Assembly: GCA_016490735.1 (NCBI GenBank) | Contig: JAEMWC010000009.1 | Coordinates: 2,256,001-2,320,000 of the forward strand | Reading direction: 5' to 3' | From: Pachyseris speciosa | Taxonomy: Eukaryota > Cnidaria > Anthozoa > Scleractinia > Pachyseridae | Length of the DNA: 64,000 nucleotides | Shown here: in pieces, positions 13,701 to 23,302 of the stretch | Layout of the letters: each line of letters begins with the position of its first letter | How positions within the stretch are numbered: the stretch's first letter is position 1 | Program-made: the position numbers and the translations under genes | Notes under the pieces: model-generated | What the model saw: only the letters and a program-made list of their open reading frames with translations | Databases searched by the model: none | Told to the model about the DNA's origin: nothing

Positions 13701-16700
13701 TTTATGCCCCCAGCCCTTCATATGGTGGAGTATGCTAATTAACAATGCCCAAGGGTATTCTTTGAGTGAAAGACTAAGCGCCAAATGCTCGTAACCGATT
13801 TAAGAGAACACAACGTTTCTGTTCAGTTAGACGTAATGCGCAATGTGTCATTTTTGCTTAATCATTTAACACTCGACAAGCTCGCTTGGCACAAAAACAG
13901 TGCACAATATTTGTGGTTGACTTAAAAAAAAACAGCACACAGTAGCCTTGGTTAATCTCAGGTCAGCGCGCAAAGATTTTGTCCGACCTGAAAACAGCAC
14001 TCACTCCGAAGAGATTCAGGATTATTGTTGGGTTTAGGTTGGACTTAACATTAGGGTTAGAGCGTCGGCAAGGGCTAGGGATAGGGTTAGGGACATGGTT
14101 AGGGTTAGTGTTGATGTTCATGTCAACGCTAGCGTTAAAGCGCGGTTGTTTGAGTCCGAATCAGCTTGACTGAAGGGTTCTTCCGAGTCGAAAACAGCGC
14201 CTAGTTGCCTTGGTTGACTCTAAGTTCTTACGGAAAGGCTTTGGCCGATATAACACAGCGCTAAAGTCGGTTGATTGTCTTAAATACAGCGTACATCTTA
14301 AATCCAGCGTACAAAAACCTTGGTTGATTCTAAATCAGTGCGCAAAAAGCTTGCCAATGGCTGAAAAATCACAAAATATTAAAGACGGCTGTTTTGACTT
14401 GAAGAAACATTTTGCCAAGACAACTCCTATTGGTGACCTACACCAAAAATTTGAGTTAATCAGATGTTCTAGGGCAAAACTTAAGAGTCCTAAGAGTACG
14501 CTGTTTTCCGTCTTGTTTCGTTTACTCAGAGCGTTGTGTTGCGTAGTAAATTAAAACTTGCACGTGGTTTCATCATGAGTTGAAACATTTTTGATGGATT
14601 CATTTTCATCGTCAAGTGGAAAACAATGGAATGAAAATCTTATAAAAATTATCGTAAATGACGACAGTGAAAGAATTTGACAGAAATACTTAACTCTTTT
14701 GTGAAATTAACTTGGCTCCAAAATGTAAAAAATTTGCGTGAAATTCAATCCCTTTATCAGGCGTGATGGGTTGTCTCATCAAAATGAATGTAGTCGTGCA
14801 CAAATGTTTATCTCGCATGAGAATACTTTTTGCTGTAGTTTATTAGCCTTCATAGAAGCAAAAAACCGAGGCGATCAACGCAAAAGTGATTTATGTGTTA
14901 AAATTCGGCAGCGTGTTGTTCATCAGTCACGGATATGTTACGAACCAACAAGCGCGGATGTTACAGCAATTCACTGGTTTCGCAGAGGTTGTGGGTTCGA
15001 ATCCCGTACAAGCGTTTTTTTTGTTTTTGTTTTTGTTTTTTGTTTTGGTTTCACTACTGCTTAAGTTGTGTTCATAACTGTGGCGATCGTTCACGTTATC
15101 ATCCGTTGCTTACGTACATCTGATTCACACAGACAAATCGCGAGGAGTACCACTTAATATTGCTTTGAATGTTTGCCGTGTGCGCCAATGCAACTTTTCC
15201 ATGGATTGTGTTCAAGATACGGATCGAAAACGGGCAGACTTCACTTCGTGCCGAATGAATTCTCGGTAGCGTTTCCGAAGTTCGACCAACTATTTCACGG
15301 CTAACAGTAAAAGCAAGCTGGGATTTCATGTCATGAGTGGTTTCAAAAAATGCGCTCTTCAAAATTAATGAACAATGGAAACCTTGGTGCAGCAGCTAGA
15401 CAGTTTTCAAAGTCATTTTATAAGGTAGAGTTTTTACTGAAAACAAGTAATAATCTGCCCCAACCCACCGCCCCCCGTGAGAGGTTTTGACTTCAGACAG
15501 TGCCCTCTTTGACCGCAATGAATTCTGGGATCATTGTCTGCTCCAAGTGCGAACAACAAGACTCTTCAAACATACACTTTTTGCCTATAGGTCCAAAAAT
15601 CACTCTCGCTTTCCCAGCTTTTAGCACCACAACCTTTGAGAAATGGACCAAGACTAGCAACGATGCGCCGCTTTTGAAACGAGAGTTGTTTTCAGACTTT
15701 TTCCGTCTGGCTTCTACTCTGTACTCCAAAACGTTAATATATCTCATCGTGATTTGGTAAGCACAGAGAAAACGCTAACTGGATTCTTTCAGAAGCGTTA
15801 AGAACTTGCGGATCTCCGGACTTTTCATGACGTCTTTCGATCACCAGGCGGGAAGGCAAGCCAATAATGCAGTTAATACGTAGCGATCCGCAGCTCCAGC
15901 ACTTACATAAGTTTCGTATCCGATGAGCTTAATCGATGTTTTAACCGCCAAATTTATAGTCTGTCACACTATCAAACAATCCTTTCTACCCGTCAATCAT
16001 TTCACGTCCAGTTTTAGTTGTACTCTTCACAAATGTTCACATAATTCACGTATGAATATTAATACGGTACGCATACAAATGAGCTTAACTTCAATTGAAG
16101 GGCTGGGGGCATAAACTGCCTATGTGTAATTTTCGGCCGTTTTTTTAGTTCGCTTGAATTTGTCCAAATTTTTGCATGTGAACTGCATTTTGATTCAAAA
16201 ACATTGTCCTGTATTTTTTTTCACCGATTTCTTTTTCGTTTTCGAGAAATAACGTATGCAAAGAAAACACCTAAAACTCCACATAGGCAGTTTATGCCCC
16301 CAGCCCTTCAATTGCTTTGGTTTTGGTTTTATGACACTCGATTGAAAACTGCTCTAATGACACACCTAATATTGTTATAATTAGTCACGTGTGCCATGTG
16401 TCATTTTATTCCATCTTTGACAGGAGGAGAATTATAGAGGATGAAACTGAGTCCTTACAAAGAGATATTGAGTACCTAAAAACAAGACTGAGTAAGTTCA
16501 AATGTAGCCTCCTACATAGATGTCTTCGGGCTCGTTACATGTTCCTCCCCCACGAATGTGTCTGCTCACTGCCCACTGTGTTGCTAAGGGTCTTATTCCA
16601 TGCACCCCTTTATCTGGTGTATTCATAAAATTTGGGGAAATAGGTGTCAGTCCCTTTTGGGACTCAGAAGTTTTATTTGTTATTTTGTGATCTGAACTCC

Positions 16701-19700
16701 TGTTCACATCTTGAAACTTGATATGTAATAGAATAAATATTTGCGGCTGACCTTTAAGAGCTGTTTTAAAGCCCATAAAGGTTGGACACGAATATTTTGT
16801 CTTACTTGTGAGATTAACAATATAGATTCTGTTTGTCATGGTAATCAGTATAGCAGGGATTTCAATAAAATTTGAAGTAGGCAGCGAGTTGGAGCAGAGT
16901 AGGCAATGGTTGGGGAAAAAGTAGCCAATGTCTCTGATCGAAGTAGCCGATGCTTTTTGTTGGACGTCGGTGCTTATTGAAACCACTGAGTATAGAGATC
17001 TGTATCAAAGTTAATGAGTTAATTAGCTGAACAGGACTCTTTTATGAAAGTTAATGCAGCAGTTGATTTGTATTGGGGTTTAGGGAGGTATACATGTGAC
17101 TCAAATACATGTACTACCTGTAGATTGGTCATAATTCTTATGAATTATTAATGAATTTTACAATTACATGTACAATGTACATACATGTGTCATTACCTAA
17201 TTACATGACTTTGTAGGCAAAATGGAAATTGAGCTTCATTCTAACCTTGGTGACTCAAGAGATGTACTTCGAAAGCAGGAGAGGCTGGACAGAGTGAGAC
17301 ATTTTGAAATTTACTTTTGTTGTGAAATTGGGAGCATCATTATTGTCAGTCATCTTTTGTCCTTTATTGCCTTTGAGAGGGGCTGTAGACTCCTTCTTTC
17401 CATGCTGTTCCTTATTCAGCTGCATTTTGTGCTTTCTTTCATGTATAACATGTCTCACGTTTTCTGAAAGTACATCTTTTTCTGGTTATTACCATAAAAT
17501 GTACTTTCAATAACAAAGGTATCAGGTTCATAAACTTCAAAATGCATTCATTTTAACGAATCATTGTAGTTCATTTTCTTGTTTACAAATTCATTAAGCA
17601 TTTTTGCATAGTCATAAGCATGCATTTTTTTAACACATATATAATGTTTGTATATATCAGCAATATAGACTGCCCCATAGTGTAAATGATTGCCTATGCC
17701 TATGAATATGCAAAACATGCTTAACGAATTTGTAAACAATGAAAATGAATGATGATTCAGTCAAATGACTGTTTTTGACGTTAATGAACCTGATACCTGC
17801 ATTATTGGCAGTACATTTTCTGGTAATGACCAGGGGTGCTTTCCATTTGAATGGAAAAACCGGAGAGAATTTTTGGTTAAAAGGAACAGGTCAAATTTTC
17901 CTCAGTCAAAATGGAAAGGGATGCGCATGTCCCTTTTGCACTGAGTCACTCTTAAGAGACTGGGTATTAACCAAACAGCACCAAACTGCACATTAAATTC
18001 ATCAAAGAGCATGGAACTAGTGGGACGCCGTAGATGGTACAGAATTTTCCGGTTATTCTGGTAAAACCGAGAAAAGAGGAATACCTCAGAAGGTATTCTG
18101 TTTTTTTTCAAAACATTTTCAGTGGAAAAGTCTGTTTCATTCGATTTACCACCAGAACAACCAGGTTTTCTACACCGAAGGAATGCGCCCCAGCAAAAGG
18201 TGTAATATAGATCTAGAGCTACTGCAACCTGATTTAGCTTTTGCTCTGTTTGACTGTTCAGATGTATCATGCTGCACTTCAGCCTCATTCTCGGTCTCTA
18301 CTCTTCCTTTCCGTCAGTTCTACTTCTTTAATTACACAAGTTATGCAATGCTAATCACCATTCCTTGTTGTAATTAGCTTGTCTTATGGGCATCCCTTCA
18401 GATTTTGTCGTCATTGTCAGAGAATCAGCGCTCACAGTCCAGGAGCTTAAGCAGCGTCGTTGATGAAAGGCAATCAGACTCATATGAAATACGGGAACTA
18501 AAGTGAGTGATCTCCAAGCCTGAGAAAATTTCAGGCTTGGACAGCTTTTTTAACCCTTTCCAAGGGCCCATTTGTCTTCAGGATTAACTCAGTGTGTACA
18601 ACCAAATTGTTGTGTTAAGTAATTTTGATCTTGCAACAAAGCCTTTCTTGTGATCTGTTTGCAGGCATCTTGTAAACAAACTAAGTCATCAGTATTCAGA
18701 GTTAGAATCAGAAATGCAGTCCAGTATCAGGCATTCGGCAGTCACAAGTAAGTACATGGAGCACTGTGATATCAGTAGAAAAATTAATGTTGTCAAGACA
18801 CTCTTGCTGCTGAGTAACACTGAATGACATATAGGGTGGGAGGGGAGTACTCCTTTTATAGTCAAACCTCCCATAAGCAGACACCCTCAGGACCCAGCAC
18901 AGCTGGCTGCTTACAGAATGTGTCCACCTAGAAGAGCTTAAGAGACTGGGGAGGTAGGGTGTGTCAACTGTGCCTTCTATTAAATTCGCAAGTATATGTT
19001 GCATGAACAAAAAGAGCAGTGGGTATGCTGAAAACATCTTAGAAACTGCAAGCTATGGGTTTTCCTAAATGGTATGGGTTATTGGCCAAGCGTGAGGTCA
19101 AGATAGCGGGATATTGGCCAAATTCTTTTTTTGCGTGTTTATTGACTGAGACGAAGTCGAGGTCCATAAACACGCAAAAAAAGAATGAGGCCAATATCCC
19201 GCCATCTTGACCGAACAAGCTTGGTCAATAAAGGATTTATTATATGACTCAAAGGACGCTATCAAGAGACAGTAAAACACGGGACGAACTGGCCATCCCG
19301 AGAGGTCAAGATGGCTCCATCTTGACCTTGCGGGTAGCCAATCACAGCAGGAGAATTGATTCATCTTGACTGCTGCAAGAGCCAGTCATATAATAAAGAA
19401 AGATATTAACATCTACATCTACAGAGGAGTCAAACTCCCATTTAAGTTCAACTTTTAAGAGGTCTGTCTGCTAAAGGGAGGTTATTTTAGCCCATGGTTC
19501 TTAAAGAAATGTCTGCTTCTGCTTATGAGTGATGTCCACTTTCAGGAGGTTGTAAAAAATATACGCTTTCAGTGAAGCAGTTGCTGGGACTGTGGTGTCT
19601 GTGAGTGGTGGTCCATCTGTAATTGAAGAGTGTTCTGCAAAAGGGGTGTATATCACTTTTTTGCCATAAAATCCAAAATATCTCTGAGCTCGCTCTGCTT

Positions 19701-21175
19701 TGGCATATAGACTAGAAATGGTGTTAGAAATGAAGTTCTGTACTTATTTTGTGATTAGAAAGCTAGGATCTGAAGGATTAGCTTATGTCTTTTCCCCAAA
19801 ACTCAAGAAACAGAAACAAAAGGATCTGATGCATGATTGATTTCTTTTGTTTGAGTTGGTCCAGATGTAGGCAAAAAACCATGTACACTAATTTGCTGAA
19901 TCCAGGACTTACAATCACAAAGTAAATGCAGAACCTCATTACTGACACCATAACCAGTCTGTACATGCCAAAGTCAAGTGAATTTAGAGAGATCTGGATT
20001 TTAGGGCAAAAACACGATATACGCCCCTTTTGCGGAACACCCTTCAATTATTTTTATCAATGTATTTCCACATTAGGCAGTAATAACTCCTCTTTGAGGC
20101 AACCTCAGCTGCGCCCATCCAGGCCAACACGAATAACTAATGGTGACACAAGAGCGAGAAGAAAAGGCACAAAATCCAAGTCCAAAGCAGCAGCAGAAGA
20201 TCTTGTTTTATCTAGCAGCAGTGACACTGATTTGAGTTTGACAACTCTGGATGTTAGTAGTCCCAGTGACACAGAACTTACTTCCATGCAGCTGGACAGA
20301 TCTCACAGAGGTACCTATTAAGGCATATGATGCCAAACTGTCAAAAATTGTTAAAAATAATTGTACTTCTTTGAATAAGAGCTAGGGGCTGACTTATTTT
20401 GTGCCCTGAAAGGGGGCAGTTATTTAAAGGAAGGATGTTTTCCCAGGGGCGAAAGATTATCTCAAAAAGTGTCCTGTGTAGTGGTCATAAATCCAGTAGA
20501 TGGATGTAGAACATAAAAAGTGGGGCCGACTCTTCTTCCACCTTCTTGGCAATCTCATACCCAGAGTCCTCAGGCTCTTTGGCCAGCGGTTAGTCGCCAG
20601 GAGAGACTCTGGGATAATGGACTGCCATTTTCCCAGAAAATCTGGGGTAAAACAATGGAAGCCATTACGGGCCAGCCAGTCAAAACATTTGATTTTATTC
20701 CTTTATCCCAGAGTCTCTCCTGGCGACTAACTGCTGGCCAAAGAGCCTGAGGACTCTGGGTACGAGATTGCTTTCTTGGCTGCTCAATCATTCCACCCTG
20801 CTATGTAGGCTGCCTTAAAGGAAAAGCAATTCGGCAAGGGGTGATTTTTAATAAGGCATTAATGTGGAAGATAGCTGTTATTAAGGGGAAATTACTTTAA
20901 GCACCAATGTGTTGTCTTGGCAAATTTATTTGCACAGTATTGCTGGATCTTATTTTCTTGCAGGTGGTAACCAAAATATGCAAAAACAAACTTTTAAAAC
21001 CCTTCATAAATTTGTTATAGTTGTATGTTGTACTTGTATAGTTGTGCATCATAATGATCTTTTTTGTTGAAAGAGTTTTGCTGGTTTCTTTGCAGGAGTG
21101 TCGGCAGGGAATGGCATTGGAAGTATCTCAAGCTCGTCCCTGAGTTCCTTGGATTCTGATGATCTCTTGAAGTGA
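1747..21175 (+). CDS. Coiled-coil protein, 12 exons, 394 aa (family not identified)
   Basis: Exons: 1747-1776, 2040-2103, 3425-3606, 8556-8637, 9480-9553, 12379-12488, 16424-16491, 17217-17293, 18402-18502, 18665-18747, 20077-20310, 21096-21175. All junctions are GT-AG and every phase agrees; the coding length is 1185 nt with no internal stop. The start is MEWENKFSSI, followed by a low-complexity Ser/Thr stretch (residues about 15-90). Heptad-rich coiled coil follows (about 90-240; e.g. LRNTVLGLEKERE, EEINRLNDRLRERG, SLQRDIEYLKTRLSKME). A Ser-rich basic tail holds RARRKGTKSKSK and ends SLSSLDSDDLLK. No enzyme motif, signal peptide or membrane segment is seen. A centrosomal, ciliary or cytoskeletal scaffold is a guess from composition. 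A distant link to CCDC159 crossed my mind, but I cannot show it. Introns are large and repeat-filled; the 30-nt first exon is the least certain. Confidence 0.85.
2868..3030. mobile_element. Pogo/mariner-like MITE
   Basis: About 160 bp in intron 2 of the coiled-coil gene. The ends are inverted: 'ggaacctcgatttaatgaac' on the left and 'ttaaattgaggttccactgta' on the right. Internal repeats read 'aaggacctcgatataacgaac'. The GGAACCTCGAT terminus flanked by TA resembles Tigger/pogo-type elements. No transposase. A second copy is at 28488-29148. Confidence 0.7.
3681..4077. mobile_element. 397-bp MITE with TAA target duplication (PIF/Harbinger-like)
   Basis: The terminal inverted repeat GGGCCTGTTCACATGG reappears reversed as CCATGTGAACAGGCCC, flanked by TAA on both sides (3678-3680 and 4078-4080). 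A three-base TAA target fits PIF/Harbinger-type transposition. Non-autonomous; no coding capacity. It splits an older repeat also seen at 2376-2530. Confidence 0.85.
4225..4577 (+). pseudogene. LINE reverse transcriptase C-terminal remnant
   Basis: Two overlapping frames give 'FRLLAIMKLSDLVTFHIALF' and 'HNYNTRSAANQSYYLPRART' then 'YGIFNIHFQGPKVWNPL'. This is the usual C-terminal end of cnidarian CR1/L2/Jockey-type LINE ORF2 proteins (YNTR...RTNYG...GPKxWN). A frameshift near 4380 breaks it, and the catalytic RT and endonuclease parts are missing, so it is a 5'-truncated dead copy. AT-rich sequence to about 4800 may be its 3' UTR. Confidence 0.75.
4803..4906 (-). mobile_element. tRNA-derived SINE fragment
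   Basis: Read on the minus strand, it has a tRNA-like A box (TGGCCTAAAGG) and a B box (GGTTCGATGTC) in an otherwise tRNA-sized head. A T-rich tail (CTTTATTTTTTCTG) follows. The arms do not fold as a proper tRNA, so a SINE is preferred over a tRNA gene. Confidence 0.6.
5196..5320 (-). repeat. Dispersed repeat, inverted partner of 43100-43210
   Basis: The stretch 'gaaattgagatattgtggcaaaatagtaaataaa...gtatgtgatatcccgta' is the diverged reverse complement of sequence at about 43100-43210 in a DYNC2LI1 intron. Class unknown; it probably belongs to a DNA element, since the 43-kb copy is followed by CpG-rich 'ccggccgccat'-type sequence. Confidence 0.5.
5331..5868 (+). repeat. Direct duplication of about 180 bp around a CpG-rich insert
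   Basis: 5331-5512 and 5691-5868 are direct copies (both 'acggcagtccatctg...catgttaaaa.ctttcttctcgc.gttgaactt...gaatcgac.ttttcc.atacgtgacaac'), about 85-90% alike by eye. Between them lies CpG-rich DNA, 'cgctcccctcgcgtcgcgtctcctcg', flanked by the inverted motif 'gtagtctctaatttttggcg' / 'cgccaaaattagagacta'. This looks like a separate small inverted-repeat element set between the copies. Confidence 0.75.
6074..7223. mobile_element. 1.15-kb foldback element with long inverted arms
   Basis: The left arm begins 'atactcccttatcatgcacc'; the right arm ends with its complement 'gataagggagtat'. The arms match over at least 270 bp (e.g. 'gccatcttggattgtgtggtgcacc' pairs with 7178-7202) and weaker pairing extends further in, so only a few hundred bases are single-copy loop. 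No transposase frame. It lies in intron 3 of the coiled-coil gene. Confidence 0.85.
7353..7377. repeat. (GT)n microsatellite
   Basis: Uninterrupted GT dinucleotide run of about 12 units inside T-rich intron sequence. Confidence 0.95.
7990..8050 (+). mobile_element. LINE 3' tail
   Basis: 'cctcatcaagggtcaataaa' followed by (GTT)n is the typical 3' terminus of a CR1/L2-like LINE: an AATAAA signal, then a short simple-repeat tail. The T-rich 800 bp before it may be the same 3' UTR, but no RT frame is recognisable. Confidence 0.55.
9049..9447 (+). mobile_element. tRNA-derived SINE, about 400 bp
   Basis: The head resembles a tRNA: A box TAGCTCAGTTGG and B box GGTTCAAACCC within 75 bp. The body carries 'gggtctttaaataattgaggag', 'ggacgataaaccgtaggcccc' and 'gggacgttaaagaaccca', and the tail is A-rich (ATAAAATAAAATAAAAG). 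The acceptor arms do not pair well, so it is not a functional tRNA gene. A reverse-strand relative lies at 34345-34597. Confidence 0.85.
9690..9826 (-). mobile_element. Second tRNA-derived SINE family, minus strand
   Basis: The minus-strand head contains GCAGTTGGTAGAGCACTG and the B box GGTTCGAATCCC, then 'GTACTTAGCCTG', a T run and 'TTCACTACTGCTTATAAG', 'GAGTTCATAACTGTG'. The same body and tail recur on the plus strand at about 14940-15090, which defines a family. Confidence 0.75.
9882..10047. mobile_element. 166-bp palindromic MITE
   Basis: A near-perfect inverted repeat with arms of about 70 bp (outer end 'tatatgttacaggtt', inner 'cctaggtcaaaatgaaattcctttgtct') around a loop of about 25 bp. 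The core TAGGTCAAAATGAAATT is shared with the element at 29571-29700, so they are related families. Confidence 0.85.
10396..11338. mobile_element. 943-bp DNA transposon remnant, 7-bp target duplication
   Basis: The ends are inverted (CTAGCCTGCGAGCAAGCTCTC / GAGAGCTTGCTCGCAGGCTAG) and flanked by ACAGATG on each side (10389-10395 and 11339-11345). Just inside the termini, one end is G-rich (ggggggtggggggagg) and the other C-rich (cccctaccccctaccccc). Internal frames show no transposase motif; non-autonomous. It sits in intron 5 of the coiled-coil gene. Confidence 0.85.
11346..12378. other. Intron sequence, nothing recognised
   Basis: The rest of intron 5 of the coiled-coil gene. It is AT-rich, without repeats, RNA genes or coding signal that I can support, up to the acceptor at 12377-12378. 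Confidence 0.6.
13143..13506. mobile_element. Left half of a split MITE (AGAGYGGTTTTCAAT family)
   Basis: It starts AGAGTGGTTTTCAAT and continues with 'attgcttcgctctgtgattggccagcaaaactcgcgccac' and 'gttgtgattggctgg'. The body matches, in reverse orientation, the copy at 41247-41450. Its matching right half (ATTGAAAACTGCTCT end) is not adjacent but lies 2.8 kb away at 16311-16355. A separate palindromic element (13151-13313) is nested in its left end. Confidence 0.75.
13151..13313. mobile_element. Palindromic foldback MITE
   Basis: Inverted arms of about 70 bp ('aataggctagtttctaattg' ... 'caattcgaaactagcctatt'), with an inner stem 'ggggaataatttgcatttt' and a loop of about 18 bp. It is nested inside the split MITE starting at 13143. 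Confidence 0.85.
13507..13720. mobile_element. 214-bp MITE, copy 1
   Basis: Terminal inverted repeat TGAAGGGCTGGGGGCATAAA at the left, its complement at the right. It is nearly identical to the copy at 16096-16310, in the same orientation. It is flanked by AATT on the left but ATAT on the right. Confidence 0.9.
14050..14110 (+). repeat. Degenerate interstitial telomere-like repeat
   Basis: 'ttagggttag', then 'ctagggatagggttaggg' and 'atggttagggttag' within 60 bp. These are imperfect copies of the animal telomere hexamer TTAGGG, far too short and degenerate to be a working telomere. Confidence 0.75.
14940..15090 (+). mobile_element. SINE fragment (same family as 9690-9826)
   Basis: It contains GCAGAGGTTGTGGGTTCGAATCC-type B-box sequence, a T/G-rich run, then 'tttcactactgcttaag' and 'gttcataactgtgg', matching the minus-strand SINE at 9690-9826. 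The A-box part is poorly preserved. Confidence 0.65.
16096..16310. mobile_element. 215-bp MITE, copy 2
   Basis: Same element and orientation as 13507-13720, with only a handful of differences. It is flanked on both sides by AATT. On its right the interrupted host MITE resumes at once. Confidence 0.9.
16311..16355. mobile_element. Right half of the split MITE
   Basis: 'ttgctttggttttggttttatgacactcgattgaaaactgctct' is the terminal inverted partner of AGAGTGGTTTTCAAT at 13143. The 41-kb copy shows the two halves normally joined at '...ggggtaattgcattgc...'. Confidence 0.75.
16854..16988. mobile_element. 135-bp hAT-like MITE
   Basis: It begins CAGGGATTTCAATAA and ends TTATTGAAACCACTG, flanked by the perfect repeat AGTATAG (16847-16853 and 16989-16995). 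CAG...CTG ends and a 7-8 bp duplication fit the hAT superfamily. The internal repeats 'gtaggca', 'gtagcca' and 'gtagccg' are characteristic. Confidence 0.8.
17519..17796. mobile_element. 278-bp MITE
   Basis: The terminal inverted repeat is GTATCAGGTTCATAA / TTAATGAACCTGATAC. Subterminal inverted blocks are 'cattcattttaacgaatcatt' and 'gtttacaaattcattaagcat'. It lies in intron 8 of the coiled-coil gene. Confidence 0.75.
19081..19230. mobile_element. 150-bp palindromic MITE
   Basis: The arms read 'ggtcaagatagcgggatattggcc' and 'ggccaatatcccgccatcttgacc', with inner stem 'ttctttttttgcgtgttta'. The short loop contains 'gagacgaagtcgagg'. Intron 10 of the coiled-coil gene. Confidence 0.8.
20550..20770. 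mobile_element. 221-bp MITE with long terminal inverted repeats
   Basis: The ends pair over about 65 bp (CAATCTCATACCCAGAGTCC / complement ending GAGATTG). Flanks CCTTCTTGG and CTTTCTTGG suggest an 8-9 bp target duplication with one mismatch. Fragments with the same 'cgttcccagggtctctcc' core occur at about 40910-40945 and 48380-48405. Confidence 0.8.
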
Positions 21176-22208
21176 TCACATTCATCCTTTGCCTGCAAAT
21201 TCACTATGTGAACTACAATTTTCTAAACATGTACTTCAAAGTAGTGAAAGGCTTCTGCTGCCAGTGATATTTTATATGAAAGGAGGAATTTGGTGGTGCC
21301 TTTATTGCCTGGATATAGCAATAACAATGGCTTCCATTCTGGTTATAAAAAAAAAAACATATAAAGTCATTATCTGGAACACATGGGTACTCTCATCAAG
21401 ATAATCACAAGTTACTGACACTCCTGGGTTCAAAATTAGGATTGTCTAAAAAGTTTCACTCCCCTTATTTATTTTTTCTTATGTATATCCTGTACATCAA
21501 CATAATATATTGCATACCCTAAATTTATTCTTTCACATTTTTAAGTTTTTGTTTTTACTGTGTTGGTATATCAGCTATTTCAAAGTGAAAGAAAAAGTGT
21601 ATGCAGTTTGATTGTGAGAATCCATTCCTCTCAACCCAAAATACAATTATCATAATTTTTAGTTTTTTATGTCTAAGTATGTTTACTTTGTTTGGCCAAT
21701 TCACACTCTTGAAATAGTTTCCTTTTACATCATTTGTGAAGAGACGCCCCAAACAAAGATGAGGTCTAGAGGCCAACAATTAAGAAAACACGAGCACAGT
21801 TTTTTCATCTATAAGGTTTTTATTATATTTTGAAAATGCCTTTTGAATAGTAAAGAGATCTAAGTAAATACCAGGGATGTTGGAAGGCATAGGATCCAGA
21901 TCCAACTGTCTGGTTGTGGTCTTAAAACCCTTTTACACCCTGAGATCAAAATTTTAATTTCTTATTTTTGCTGCTTCACATTTTGTATAGAAGTAGTAGG
22001 AAGAAATTCTGAAAATATCAAGCAAATTCATCTTGAGTGATCCTGTTCTTAATTCTCATGACCACTCTGTTTTGTAACGTTTTGGTATCACAAGTTGAAA
22101 TTCAATGTTAATCACTCTTAGGTTTTAAAGGGTTAAGTATAGATAACAATGTCTTGTCTAAACTAAGATAACACTGAAAAGCCACAAAATGCTATAACTT
22201 ATTTAAAC
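21176..22208. other. 3' flank of the coiled-coil gene
   Basis: AT-rich non-coding DNA after the stop codon; probably includes the 3' UTR, but no single polyadenylation signal stands out. No other gene is seen. Confidence 0.5.
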
Positions 22209-22369
22209 AATAAAAAAGCCTTAACCGTGCTTTGTTCTGTTAGAAGGCACGCAAGGAAGTGACGAGAGCACGAAAGAAGTAGTAATAAGCACAAGCTGTA
22301 GGTGAGTGCTCTCATCACTTCCTTGAGTGCCTTATAACAGAACAAAGCACGGTTGAGGCTTTTTTATTT
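22209..22369. mobile_element. 161-bp palindromic MITE
   Basis: The inverted arms 'aataaaaaagccttaaccgtgctttgttctg' and their complement run through 'aggcac.caaggaagtgacgagagcac'. The loop is about 35 bp. Intergenic between the coiled-coil gene and RWDD3. Confidence 0.8.
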
Positions 22370-22970
22370 GTTTTATAATTAGGAATTTTTTAATTTCCTC
22401 TCACATTCGGCTACAATTTTCGGAAAACTTTATTTTCTAAATGCTACGAGTGGCGTCAGCCGTGCATCTGTACTCTCATAAGGCATGTTAAAAAAGACCA
22501 ATCACAATCCTTGTTAGAATGGCTCAATACATTTCATTGGTTAAACACGACCAAAGCTGTCAAAATGTCAAACCATCAAAGTGCAAGTTGTTTTTTAGTC
22601 TAAAATCGTGATCAAAAAGCAAATTGTTCAGTGAAATTTGGCGGAATTTTGGCTCATGCATTCGCTAAAATAGGCGTAATGATCAAAAGCTAGTTTTAAA
22701 AGATGCTTAGGAAGGTGAATTTTCGAGTGAAAAAGGAAAGTGCAAAAGATTTTACTTGTGAAAAGCTTAAAACTTGGATTGGCTTACATGGCGCCTGGTG
22801 TAGAGGATTGTGTGGTTGAAAAAGAAAATGATGATTCCACGGCATCTTGCAGCTCACCAAAAAGGGTCACAGAACAGTTTACCATTAATGGGAGGAATGA
22901 GTAGCTCATACTTGGAGGACAAAGTTCTTTCTTTGGACAATCCGTTTGCTATGTTTACTGATGCGTGTTT

Positions 22971-23302
22971 TAATGCATGTCATCGGCTTCCCCGTGGGGT
23001 CGACCTCCAGGCCTACCAGGGAGATACTTGGAGGAATACAAGGAGATGGATGGGATTTTTAGTCTGAGGGTAGGGAAAAATCTTGACATTGTTTTACGAT
23101 CAAAGATTAGGGGGTGGGGAAATTCTCAAGTTTGAAAAGGATGTAACGGGATTTACAACAGAGAGCTGCTTCACCCAGGGGACTTTGTCTTGAGAGATTC
23201 CCCGATCCCCCGGGGAAATTCCTCAAGTTTGCTTGACTGTTTTTACAATCCCCCTTGTCAGCCCGAGGGTCGACCCCACGGGGAAGCCGATGACGTGCAT
23301 TA
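22971..23302. mobile_element. 332-bp MITE, copy 1
   Basis: The terminal inverted repeat TAATGCATGTCATCGGCTTC pairs with the complementary right end. The body carries 'gattagggggtggggaaattc' and 'ggactttgtctt'. A second copy in opposite orientation is at 37963-38292. Confidence 0.85.

Larger units (their letters stand above)
13721..16095. other. 2.4-kb segment between two direct MITE copies
   Basis: This segment separates the two halves of one host MITE. It holds degenerate copies of 'ccttggttgaytctaartcagcgc' (13930-14350), a telomere-like tract (14050-14110), a SINE fragment (14940-15090) and otherwise unassigned sequence. No convincing coding region was found; the short frames lack family motifs. 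Confidence 0.7.
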
